A stretch of DNA of 64,000 nucleotides. It comes from Agapanthus africanus. Its lineage: Eukaryota > Streptophyta > Magnoliopsida > Asparagales > Amaryllidaceae. Positions within the stretch are counted from its first letter, which is position 1. Each line of letters opens with the position of its first letter. The notes below the pieces were generated by a model, which worked only from the letters and a program-made list of their open reading frames with translations, did no database searches and had not been told where the DNA came from. The stretch lies in assembly GCA_030015575.1 (NCBI GenBank), contig JASDDO010000028.1:28189154-28253153 (forward strand), in the 5' to 3' direction. The position numbers and the translations under genes were made by a program. Of this stretch, positions 13,901 through 20,728 are shown one piece after another.

Positions 13901-16900
13901 TCGAGAGGGTTTTCTTCATCTAGCGGGGGCGACTGTTCTTGGGCGGCGGCAACCACATTCAGGCTAGATTGGGCTTGGGATGTGGTGGCCCCATCCTTGC
14001 TTTTGCTGCGAAGGTTGTCGCTGGGACGCCCGCCCGCCATATAGACCGTATGGATGATATATCCGGCCGTCTTTCTATCATTGGCGGCTGATTTCACGGA
14101 GCGTTGTCTTGACCCCCTTGCTTCGGTAGCTGGTAGTCGATCGAAGTCGGCTGGCCTAACCAGGTTCTTGAATGGTGCTGGCGCTTCTTTTCTGGGTTTG
14201 CCCCGCTGCTTTCGTGTGGCACAGAGTGCCTGATATACTCTTGAAGAGACCGTGTCATACTTTTTCTGTTGGGGCTGGGACACGTCTCTTTGTGGCACTG
14301 TTCGGACCGCTGTCTTCTTGATTCTGGCGGTCATGGCATTTTTCTGAACCCACTTCAGAGGCTCGAAGGAATTGTTGATTCTTACGTCCGACTCAGCCGT
14401 CGTCGCGGGACAACCCTGCACTTGGAACTTCACACGGTTCCATTTAGCCGAAGCCTTAGCCCTTTTGTTGGCTCGATACCTGAGCCGCTTCTGCCTTAAC
14501 TTTTCTGTCCTAAGCATCTGGCAGACTTTGGCTCTTTGGGAAGACGCCGCATACCGGTAGATGGAGGGCCTTGGAGATACGCTCGATTGTGCATTTGTTG
14601 GAGTCATCGCCTGAGCTCGTCCGCAACATTTGATGTTGCCCTTTGTACCGAAGTTCTTGCCCCCAGCTAGAGCGCCAGGGAGTCGTTCAGACACCGTCTT
14701 AAGTTTCGGTTGTGGTGCCTTGGCGATAACGACATTCGGCCTCTTACCCCTTGAGACCGGCTTGGCCACCTGTTCCGCCGGGATCTCCGCCAGATGAGCG
14801 CTTCCGGCAGGGTAGATGATGACGGAGCCAAACTGGCGGGGCGGTTCCTCCCACTGTCGACTGAGGCTCGCGGGGAGAACCACACGAGCGTTGATCTTGA
14901 CCACGTACGGAATCAGGGTCACGTTGGAAGCTGAGTTCGTCTTGGGAGACATTGTCGTCGAAAGTTGATTGCTGCACGAAAAGAAAACATCATTTCAGTA
15001 TAGGCAATCGATATGTATATTGATTGAGTTCGCATGAACGCTTAACCAGAAATATGGGAGGAGAGATTAGTCCCACCGGGCGTGCCAGAATCTGTAGGGT
15101 GTTTTTCGTCACCCCATTGAGATGGGAATACACGCACGCGTCTCGGGCGTACTACAGATTCCCCCTGCCTAGGGTAGGCCGGGGTTTAATGATTGTGGGG
15201 ATCCGAATCTCCGGCAGCCGCGGACTAAGCTGCCGTTAATTACCCCTCGCCTTTGGGGCGAGAGAATCTCCGATTAACGGGTTAATCTAGTCATGCGAAC
15301 TCAATGTGCAGTGCGCGTGTGTTTTGTTTTGAAAGGAGGTTTTGGATATATCGGGAGCCACGCAGAGTTTTTACGGGGGTCCCGCTACCCGGATAGCGGG
15401 CTGGGGGTCAAGGGGGCTAGCAGCCCCCTTGCGGGGTGCGGGGCAGCGCCCCGGCCCAAATTTTTTTGAGGAGGACAGTATTGTGGAGTGTGTGCGTATC
15501 TATACATGTGTATGCATATGTTATATATAAAAAAAAAGGGAAAAGGCATCCAAAGGATGCGTGGGGCAGCACCTTGGACGCTGTGCGCTTAGGTGCTGTG
15601 CGCTCAGGCGCAAACGCGCCACGTGTCGGCACGTGGGCGCTTTGCGCATGAGCGCTGCGCGCAGGAGCGCAAGCGCGCGCGCCACTTGTCGGCACGTGGG
15701 CGCTTTGCGCAAGAGCGCTGCGCGCTGGTGCGCAAGCACACGCGCCACGTGTCGGCATGTGGGCGCTTTGCGCATGAACGCTGCGCGCTGGAGCGCAAGC
15801 GCGCGCGCCACGTGTCGGCACGTTGGCGCTTTGCGCATGAGCGCAAGCGCGCTGGAGCGCAAGCGCGCGCGCCACGTGTCGGCACGTGGGCGCTTTGCGC
15901 TTGGACGCAATGCGCTGGAGAGGAAAAGAGGGCTTTTAGCCCCAAAAACTCTCGAAAGAGAAATTAGTGGAGTTAAACTCCTGAAAAAAAAGAAGAATGT
16001 TTTGGTTGGGGAAATGGGTTCTTCTTCTTCCTCCTCTGTTAGCTGGCTCAAGAGATGTGAGATCTAAAAATCTCTTTTTTTTGAGATCTAATGATAGATC
16101 CAAGTTCCCCTTTGTGGGTTTTGTGGTGAAAAACTAATTTGTTTTGAAAAAGGAAGAGTAAAACTCTTGATTTAATTCAAAAGAAAGAAGAAGGTTTTGG
16201 AACCTTGAAGAAGGAAGAAAGATCTCAGATCTGAAATTTTTTTTTTTGGAGAGAGAAAAAAAGTTGTTGAGATATTTCATTATCTTTATCTTTATAGGCC
16301 ATACATTTTATACATAGCCCCTTGGGCTTCACAAAATGGCATTTTGCCTATCCCATGGCTCATGTGCCATTTCTTTTTGCACATAAGCCATGGGCTTTAC
16401 AAAAATTTGGCTTTATGCCTATTTTTCTTACATTTATCCGAAGATAAAATAAAAGAAATACAACAAAATTATTTATTACAAAATTTTTATCTTGGCATGG
16501 GGGTAGGCCGGCCGCTTCATGTTCGGGCTTGACCCGGGCATGGGCCCACTGGATCTGGGCTTGGGCCCACTTGGCTTGGGGTTGACTTTGATTTTGACTT
16601 GGTCAACCGGGGTGTAAATTTTTACCCCAACATTTACTCCAAAAGCTCATTAATTGGTATTCTAATACCTGCTAAAGTTGAATTTTAGGGTTTAAATTTG
16701 TCAATCCTTTAGGATTATTTATCACCATACGGAATGCCTTGCGGGTAGCAAATCACCAATGAAATGGAAAATTTTGAATAGCGCTTAACATCTCTATTGG
16801 TTACCTATATGCAAGTTACAATGTGAGCGCAAAAGGACCTTAAAGATATTAATTTAAAAAAAAATACTTGAACTAGATACCTAGGGTTGAAAGCCAAATA

Positions 16901-19900
16901 TGGGAAGCTTTGAGTAAGCACTAAACAGTATTGTCATAACATTTAGGTCATGGAAGAAAGCCTTGATTTATCATTTCTGTGCAGTAACTTCCGACAACTT
17001 TTTAAAGTATATTAAGATCCAATTTATTCATGCAATTAGCAATATCTTGCATAGATTAATTAATGGTTTATTTATTGAAAACCTCCAACAAGTTTGGTCC
17101 AGAATCAGAAAACTACAATTACCTTTGAAATGATAAAAAATACTAAACTTAACGGTGACATGTCAGCACCGTCTGCGTCACATCAGCAAAAAAAATTATA
17201 AAATCCCCAAATTACCCTTATTTAACCTTAACTCTAATTTCTAAAATATTAAAAAAATTTAAAAAAAACACCCCCTTTTCATCCTCCTCCGGTAATCCCC
17301 ACCGGCGTCGGCGACACTCCGACCTTCTCTTCCATTCAAGTCCACCACCATCATAATTTTTTTAATTAAGCGGAGGCAACATCATCAACACCGACATCTT
17401 CTTCTTCTCCTCCCTCCGTCGGTGCCACCCTCGTCTCCACTACTAGTGTCTTCCCCGCCGACGGTAGTAGGGCAGCAACAACCTATGAAACACGGATACT
17501 ACAAACAGCCTCACGAATCATTCTTAAATGCGTATCGGATACCGATACACTCGGAAATGCAAATCCCCTATTTTTGATCTAAATAAATCAAAAAATATTT
17601 GAAAATTTTGGGTTACTTCTCGATTTGCGAATCGGATGTCTCGTTCGATTCATGATGGTCATTTTTTAATTCGAGACTGATATTTGATCCAGTTATTTTT
17701 ACCTTTAACTCCGATATCTCTAGGGTATTTAAAATATTGACAAATTTTAGGATTGGTCCTGCGTCCCTTTTGGATCTAAGACCCCACCGGAGATCACACA
17801 TGACTCGAGACCTCACTACATCCCCTGATCGGTTCGACTCAGCTCTTTCTAGTTCATAACTAGATTTACGATTTAATGTTACGATACCTTATTTTCAATT
17901 GTTCAATCGAAAGTAATTGAATTCTATTTGAGTGAATTAATATATGATGGATCGAATTGGCATTTGAAATCAAAGCCTTTTGATATAGTACATGATAATT
18001 GAGAATGCTATAATTGTTTTATTAGAATAGCATGCTAAACTGTTAATGGAATATATGTGGTGCAATCTTGCCCTTCTATTTATTTATATTTATGTATATA
18101 TTAAACTTAAACATATATATAAAACGTATCCCGTATCTTAGGGTTTTGGAAAATTGTGTTTCCATGTATCCGTATCGTATCAGATACTCATACATGTTTC
18201 CGTGCTTCATAGGCAACAACACAGTGATCCTTCATCTTCTTCTTCATCTTCTTCTTCAATTTCTTCTTCTTTAAATTATTCTTCTCCTCCTCCACCCCTT
18301 CGCCCCCTCCCCTGCCCCCTAACCCGCACCCCACCCATTTCCTCCTCACTGCCCCCCGTCATCGCCGTAGCCATCATCTTCTTCCGCTTCTTCTTCTTCT
18401 TCTTTTCCTCCACAACCCCCTCCCCCTCCCCTCCTCCGACGACCATGCCTCCCCCGACCTCGCCTCCCCCCGAGCACCCCCGGCTTCCCCCCAAAAAAGA
18501 ATATTAATTATTTAGTTAATATTTAATAATTATTAAAATTATTTAAAATTTAATTTATAATTAATTAATTATAATATGAAAAGGGCAAAAATGGTCAGTT
18601 GACATGAACGTTGATCAATGTTGACCGTTAAGGTTGGTAGTTTTTTTTATCATTTCAAACGTAATGATAGTTTACTGATTTTGGCCCAAACTTACTGGGA
18701 GTTTTCAGTAAATAAGGCTTATATAAAATTAAGTTATATAACATATAAAAGCATGTAATATATCATTAATTGCAGAGTTTAAGAGCTGAACTATATGTTT
18801 GGACCAATAGTGTCAGGGATCTGTTGCCTTGAACCAATAATGTACTGATCTATTGTTTTATTCTTTGTATGCTATAAGTATAGGTTTATAAGCTTGTGAT
18901 GAGCACAAACTTTTGGATTATTGTTCAAATGCTTATTTTCCTAAACAAACTGTACTATATACCTATGTACGAAGTCAAAAAACACTAATGAACAATAGGG
19001 AGCTCATTGTATTTGTTCCTTGACCCTCTCTTTTTTTTTTTTCTGTTTTTTTTTCTTTCCAATTTTTGTAAATGGCTTAAAGTTTTTCAAGAGCATGAAT
19101 CCTATAATAGAATGCAACCTGTAATGGTCTAAATGACACAGTAGTCATGACTCATGTGTATGTCTGTTGAACATAAACGGTTTTGGTCGTGCTATGTGAT
19201 TATGCAACTCGGTAGCTCTCCAAAACCAATTCAAACTAATTTACATTGATTAAATCCGTGTTGTCATTTAGTTCCTGAGATAGCTGAGATTCAAGCAGAT
19301 GCTCTTGTCTATTATGTAAACTTATTGACAATAGATAACAAAGATGTGGAAATATCATGGCGAAATCCCTGGCTAAAAAGCAGTAAGGCTTTTTCACATG
19401 GGGCCTCACATGATTGTGTTCATATGTGAAAGGAAGTTGCATTGAAGGAACTTAGTGTCACCTGATCCACATCCAATATATCACATAAACATCCTTCTGT
19501 TTTGCACAAATACTGCTTAAACACGAGTCAACTGATAAATTCATTATCTTGTGCATTGATTAGGTTTCTTATTTTTGGTCCAGGCCAGCATGTTTCGACA
19601 TGGATAACAAGCTATAGGAACACAAGGAATCTAATCAATTCAATTGGTGCCAAATGTCGAGCCACTGTGAAACCTAAGGTTTGGCATTTATATATCAATA
19701 AGAAGTATCCGTTCTTTTCTTTTCTGTTCTTTTCTTTTCGATTGTCGAAAGCAGTTGAAATTAATGTTGCTTTCAGGATTAACAAATCTTACGGTTGTAC
19801 CAAACACCTCTTAATCACTGATGTGTTTTTCGGAGCCTTTTTTATACAGTACTTGCTTGGTACATTATGTTCGCATAAATAGTCATCTTATCATCCGTTA

Positions 19901-19998
19901 TTTTACTCCAGGAATTTTTCCTTGTTTAGGAGAATTTGAAAGACGCTAAATTGATCTTTAGGATTGCGACTATTTCCTCATGTGCCCGTAGTCCTTGA
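1923..19998 (+). CDS. Small spliced gene of unknown function (three exons, 71 aa) with a giant first intron
   Basis: The modelled exons are 1923-1974, 19584-19678 and 19930-19998 (stop TGA 19996-19998). Exon 1 ends after one base of a codon at a strong donor (C|GTAAGA). Exon 2 follows a pyrimidine-rich acceptor (TTTTTGGTCCAG) and supplies the other two bases. Exon 2 ends on a codon boundary at AAG|GTTTGG, and exon 3 follows TTGTTTAG. The joined host frame is 216 nt with no internal stop, giving a basic, probably helical protein that starts MDEINSYPPSYARL and contains RNTRNLINSIGAKCR. I do not recognise the family, and I see no signal peptide, membrane segment or catalytic motif. Intron 1 is about 17.6 kb because a Tat retrotransposon and DNA transposons sit in it; intron 2 is 251 bp. 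Alternatives: exon 1 and exons 2-3 belong to different genes, or further exons exist. The donor of intron 2 is weak. Confidence 0.45.
2927..4430 (-). repeat. 3' LTR of the Tat element (left copy)
   Basis: 1504 bp, collinear with 15093-16632. On the transcribed (minus) strand it runs TGTTGAGG to CACCCTACA, the TG...CA form. A TATA-like CCTATAAAGGC lies on the minus strand near 4089-4099. It contains the GC-rich G-box repeat block at 3425-3720. Confidence 0.93.
3425..3720. repeat. GC-rich repeat block with paired CACGTG boxes inside the left LTR
   Basis: Repeats of a GC-rich unit contain CCACGTGTCGGCACGTGG, a near-palindrome with two G-boxes four bases apart, followed by GGGCGCTTTGCGCATGAGCGC, which itself holds inverted arms. 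Four to five copies are present, some degenerate. Frames stay open on both strands here because the block is GC-rich and repetitive; I do not regard them as genes. Confidence 0.8.
4431..4441 (-). other. Polypurine tract of the Tat element
   Basis: On the minus strand GGGGGGCAATT directly abuts the start of the 3' LTR (TGTTGAGG). This is the expected position for the primer of plus-strand DNA synthesis and fixes the element's orientation. Confidence 0.75.
4671..5229. repeat. 30-bp tandem array, about 18 copies, in the Tat 3' non-coding region
   Basis: The unit reads roughly GACTTGGACGGTCGGTGCTG followed by CCCTTTTAGC, with ACTT/ACGT, GGT/GAT and CTT/ATT variants that alternate and suggest growth by blocks of several units. 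Because 30 is a multiple of three, frames stay open through the array on both strands (plus 4533-5237, minus 5120-4632). Tandem repeats between pol and the 3' LTR are common in Tat and Ogre elements. Confidence 0.92.
5238..6855. repeat. Tat 3' non-coding region with two families of dispersed repeats
   Basis: A unit of about 50 bp built on GCTGCACTGGAATATGGTACC then AGGAGCGACTCATCATT recurs about seven times (near 5378, 5457, 5620, 5700, 6165, 6248, 6330). A second unit, GAGTCGTAAGGATCCCGCAG with variants, recurs in two clusters (5850-5990 and 6485-6625). The block 5780-5960 is echoed at 6400-6560, so part of the region was duplicated. A T/C-rich run lies at 6757-6803. No coding capacity is recognised. 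Confidence 0.8.
6856..14952 (-). CDS. Tat-lineage Gag-Pol polyprotein (2698 aa, single open frame)
   Basis: One uninterrupted frame runs from ATG at 14952 to a stop at 6856-6858. Residues 1 to about 500 are a basic, low-complexity region not typical of Gag and resembling the extra N-terminal ORF of Ogre-like elements. The retrotransposon Gag core is about 525-665. The aspartic protease is near 1146, with DPGS where many families have DSG or DTG. Reverse transcriptase contains CIDFRDLNKACPKD (about 1676) and YVDDLVV (about 1774). RNase H is about 1918-2020. A second archaeal-like RNase H starts at ELYFDGASS (about 2069) and extends to about 2194. Integrase has a zinc-binding region ending CYICQ (about 2350) and core blocks GTDIVGP and SDNGPSF (about 2448). 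There is no chromodomain. The paired RNase H domains are the diagnostic feature of Tat elements. Gag and Pol share one frame, so Pol dosage would need splicing, processing or another mechanism. The far C-terminus runs into the start of the 3' repeat region. Confidence 0.95.
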   Translation of the reverse strand: MSPKTNSASNVTLIPYVVKINARVVLPASLSRQWEEPPRQFGSVIIYPAGSAHLAEIPAEQVAKPVSRGKRPNVVIAKAPQPKLKTVSERLPGALAGGKNFGTKGNIKCCGRAQAMTPTNAQSSVSPRPSIYRYAASSQRAKVCQMLRTEKLRQKRLRYRANKRAKASAKWNRVKFQVQGCPATTAESDVRINNSFEPLKWVQKNAMTARIKKTAVRTVPQRDVSQPQQKKYDTVSSRVYQALCATRKQRGKPRKEAPAPFKNLVRPADFDRLPATEARGSRQRSVKSAANDRKTAGYIIHTVYMAGGRPSDNLRSKSKDGATTSQAQSSLNVVAAAQEQSPPLDEENPLDEDDRQKDPSVHAESSSDSEEEPTFRPRTAEQELLQELRKQLRSKDKEMAKLYSKIDDLTNVVMQLTAQIARAPPNQAQAATNQPGDDNPRQPMPVPLGPRLVEPHETRPYSASGDALAPDSTIPLTQDRIMDLVTGKVKTLVAEAEAQKEIGSSGRPYPAQYDLIEFPSGYVIPKFGRFDGTGNANQHVAHFKASCGNTGGNDALLLRQFVNSLTGVAFDWYASIPDESVITFAQMESLFRQRFMSVSDKISIADLVRTKPGKNESNTDFIARWRNLTVKCEPPLEQDQSVSLLIGNLSNWMVPFLCTAGLKTFQELTKKVQMLERLKQESLPDSQRDKTWKSKRDDNRRSGSSSSTNVFNASDNEEKRRAAESKTNRSRKPLLGGDGPSLEEKKNKIYSFRRDKVRKIFKDALNNGLQLPESKRPQEAKMTDNPLYCPYHRVVSHAIEDCYIFKDWVEKQYKAGEIELSKSVLVNNQVATTNFIQTETEAFWEQTAEPAALRNEMDSSRPPWSTHISNKTKKMIKLLRKEPRMEWEGQKKPTSPATNAAPSGSKSKKLKKKKSAARREKESAGRSTIQKYIDSLEEYEQKERTLIQLNEFFPVQAAEILEELEEDFNKEIPVVTCYAIHLGSDSEEKLCFPEEDEELATTTNQIQLRSGRALPPNQGNAPKGKEKQVANEEEGREPADENISPSSVDYNVLAHLRKLPSLLSIYDALVLSKELRDVLIHALQNPERYQAHFAEINMKEAQHALYAAAVTCKDEDLLLGTAEHNRPLYVIGYSDGDRINRILIDPGSSVNIMNLRTLKSLSMDVRHLSRERIVIQGFNQNCQQVLGSIALPIKFGDLQTEAKIYVIDADTSYKILLGRPWLHDYGIIPSTLHQCMKYTKNGEERRIDGDIQPFGVHEVRYEDFRYFMNHQNAKPQLTEDRPAPRLKSKSAPAVTFKSKNTQVRPHFGSDTDESDAGSPSFRKTRPRFGSDMDESVTEGPSSSKVRPHLGSDTEESEEEDLPCNSCADRPPVQQAKLRETFEVAEGSLAITRVPERMCKELDALSVSTVDQLETFYVPGRKNGQKGILFYKSNPVVHPDDLSVVCLPYERGIRAVLNPRYYAPEMREYFKKCGCRLYQTESEAKFYEGLWHPPQVRVLIDGRIPDRRGIGYIQPDSKACYMIHIGEASERSNNDDEIAEPEEAPQELEDGGQATFDELTEIDLGTSDNPRPTCISSLLSEEMKEQIITLLREFVDCFAWTYKEMPGLSPKVAVHKLAISPDAKPVKQAPQRMRRELKEKVIEETKKLIDAGFIREEKYADWIACIVPVKKKNGQIRVCIDFRDLNKACPKDDFPLPVMEMMVDDTSNYELFTFMDGSSGYNQIKMSSEDEKHTAFRTPIGIYCYKVMPFGLKNAGATYQRAMTNIFDDLIHKVVECYVDDLVVKTKAKADHIQDLRTVLIRLREYDLKMNPLKCAFGVSSGKFLGFIVRHRGIEVDPSKIKAIMEMPPPKSLTQLRSFQGKLAYIRRFISNLSGRCRPFSKLMKKGAPFIWDAECQAAFESIKQYLLHPPVLAAPIPNKPLILYTAALDESLGALLAQNNEEGKENALYYLSRTLVGAEHNYFPIEKQCLALIFAVKKLRHYLLAHRVMLISKVDPLKHFMTKASLASRMARWTVMLLEFDIVYAPQKAVKGQAFADFLAAHPIPEGSPLNCELPDEQVLHLEEDEPCWELYFDGASSIRSSGRSSVPEVKAGIGLVFITPSMGTLRRFFALTEPQTNNEAEYEALIAGLELAVEMEIRRLRVYGDSQLVVNQVSGDYKIYKPELARYKGRAVELMKQFTHIELMRIPRALNGKADILARLAKELADPDMDEILITVRSRQILPPVSLREEESAEQKSSPAEEASIIQDEPDWREPFIEYLRYDKLPEEKSARIQLKKRALRYVFVNDTLYRRSYDQLWLRCLSLAEAQKVMKDIHSGICGAHQSGPKMRLQIKRLGYYWPTIIRDCGEHAKKCYICQIHGDFIHKHPNPLHPTVASWPFEVWGTDIVGPIDPPSSKGYRFILAATDYFSRWAEAVPLKEVKTKDILTFFQHNILYRFGTPRRIISDNGPSFKSFNVSRFATQHKIDWRYSSIYNLRANGLAEAFNKTLCKLLRKNASANKRDWNLKLHEALWAYRTTHRTPTQSTPYSLLFGVEAVLPLEVKVPSLRMAVQHELTEEENMLLRLEELDALEEKRLAVQQNLELYRAQMSRAYDKITRLRAFKKGKLVLVLKRPIIPIDMQGKIRAELGRTIRHRESVRRRILPTNKCRGRKAHATHQWPISQEILHMNAPSRRRIERISPTVWIRHPAKPYTIHGLK
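15071..15087 (-). other. Primer binding site of the Tat element
   Basis: On the minus strand, five bases after the 5' LTR end (CACCCTACA), the sequence TGGCACGCCCGGTGGGA starts with TGG, the complement of a tRNA CCA tail. It is not the initiator-Met type (TGGTATCAGAGC). The primer tRNA is not assigned; matching to a plant tRNA set would settle it. Confidence 0.7.
15093..16632 (-). repeat. 5' LTR of the Tat element (right copy)
   Basis: 1540 bp, near-identical to 2927-4430; the length difference lies mainly in copy number within the GC-rich block (15590-15915). It ends at the second TTTAC target duplication. A minus-strand TATA-like CCTATAAAG near 16298 would be the promoter driving the element. 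Confidence 0.93.
15590..15915. repeat. GC-rich repeat block with paired CACGTG boxes inside the right LTR
   Basis: Same unit as at 3425-3720, with about five CACGTG-TCGG-CACGTG type modules separated by GCGC-rich arms (GGGCGCTTTGCGCATGAGCG). Long frames on both strands come from composition and repetition, not coding. Confidence 0.8.
16638..17067. other. Intronic spacer between two transposons
   Basis: AT-rich sequence between the right target duplication of the Tat element and the DNA transposon at 17068. No motif or coding signal seen. By the gene model it is part of intron 1 of the small host gene. Confidence 0.5.
17483..18212. mobile_element. Nested miniature DNA transposon with 8-bp target duplication
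   Basis: The left end reads CTATGAAACACGGATAC and the complement of the right end CTATGAAGCACGGAAAC. The inverted similarity continues further in (GTATCGGATACCGATAC against GTATCTGATACGATACGG). It is flanked by a perfect 8-bp duplication GCAACAAC (17475-17482 and 18213-18220), showing insertion into the larger element. No transposase. Eight bases fits hAT, whereas the terminus resembles Mutator-like elements (usually nine bases), so the superfamily is unsettled. Confidence 0.75.
18221..18494 (+). repeat. Pyrimidine-rich low-complexity tract
   Basis: TTC/CTT and CCT/CCCC runs dominate this interior part of the outer DNA transposon. The resulting Ser/Pro-rich frame on the plus strand and Gly/Lys-rich frame on the minus strand are composition artefacts. 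Confidence 0.75.
18716..19583. other. 3' part of intron 1 of the small host gene
   Basis: AT-rich sequence with a poly-T/pyrimidine run at 19028-19060 and no recognised coding segment. It ends in a good acceptor (TTTTTGGTCCAG, 19572-19583). Assignment to the intron depends on the gene model. Confidence 0.45.
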
Positions 19999-20728
19999 CC
20001 AAAAATTTGTAGGGAGTTGATGTCAGGCAACGTCGTTGCCTGGTTGCAAAACTTTGTCATTTCGTTCGATGAGACTTGTGCTCCATAGCCGATCCTATTT
20101 TGGAAGTTCAAAATACATGGGCAGATTCTAATTATTATTATTTTTTCAAGAATATGTAAACCATAAGATTCCTCTCAATGAAATATTAAATTTGTTTCCC
20201 AAATCTCAGATTTGCTTTCCAATGAGCAAGTGATTTGAAACACGGTTTAGAAAACTTGTACCCAAATGTTCAAGAATCAAAACCACCTTACAATTAGCTG
20301 GCAATGGAGATGCAGTATGATCAAATTATTTGCCCATCTTATTGCTGTTATTTACAAAAAAACTTGACCCTATCTGTTGTTGTTTAGCTCTTTGTTCTTC
20401 TGCCGATGGCAATGTTGTTGTTCTACGAAATATTTGGGGCGAAAACTGCCCCACAATAGAAAACCGAGTGAAAAAAGAACAGTGAAGCTTCAAATTGCTT
20501 AGTTTGGTTGCGCTGTATTCTGATAGATAGGCGGCCCTTCCTGTCTCTTTCTTGTTTTGCCTACTTTTTGACTAATTTGCCACTGCCTAAACTTAATCTC
20601 ATCAATTTATTAGTCAATACCTAAGGGCATTCTATTCATTTTACAATCCACCAAAGGCCCTCAACCTCAATAAACCCTGCATCAGGCTCTCAATGAGCTA
20701 GACACAAAAAACTAAGTAATAGCATCCA
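19999..20728 (+). promoter_or_regulatory. Intergenic region and probable promoter of the pectin methylesterase gene
   Basis: About 730 bp lie between the stop of the small gene and the ATG at 20729. The left part is probably the 3' UTR of the upstream gene. A CA/AT-rich leader (about 20630-20728) precedes the start. I see no clear TATA box or unique operator, so transcription start and regulation are not determined. Confidence 0.4.

Larger units (their letters stand above)
2927..16632 (-). mobile_element. Ty3/gypsy LTR retrotransposon, Tat lineage, apparently whole (13.7 kb)
   Basis: The element begins TGTAGGGTG and ends CCCCAACA on the plus strand, and is flanked by a perfect 5-bp duplication TTTAC (2922-2926 and 16633-16637). 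It is transcribed on the minus strand: 5' LTR at 15093-16632, tRNA-primer site, one long gag-pol frame (14952-6856), a repeat-rich non-coding 3' region, a polypurine tract and the 3' LTR at 2927-4430. Dual RNase H domains (the second archaeal-like), no chromodomain and a long 3' non-coding region place it in Tat. It looks whole. By eye the LTRs differ by about 11 substitutions in the first 245 bp and less further on, so a few percent overall, pointing to insertion in roughly the last one to two million years at usual plant rates. It lies in the inferred first intron of the small host gene, in antisense orientation. Confidence 0.95.
17068..18715. mobile_element. Non-autonomous DNA transposon with ~95-bp terminal inverted repeats
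   Basis: The left end (17068-17161) starts TTATTTATTGAAAACCTCC. The complement of the right end (18618-18715) starts TTATTTACTGAAAACTCCC. Both continue through CATTACGTTTGAAATGATAAAA-like sequence to CTTAACGGT, about 80% alike by eye. The interior has no transposase: it holds a nested element (17483-18212), a pyrimidine-rich tract and an AT-rich stretch. Long inverted repeats suggest a Mutator-like or similar group, but no clear target duplication was found, so the superfamily is open. Confidence 0.7.

Noticed and set aside
18154-18507. Ser/Pro-rich frame
   Set aside because: Lies in a pyrimidine-rich low-complexity tract inside a DNA transposon.
19602-19882. Extension of exon 2 of the small gene as a single-exon frame ending at 19882
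   Set aside because: The stretch after 19678 turns into a Phe/Leu/Ile-rich, low-complexity product, whereas splicing at AAG|GT to 19930 keeps a coherent charged protein; still, transcript data are needed to choose.
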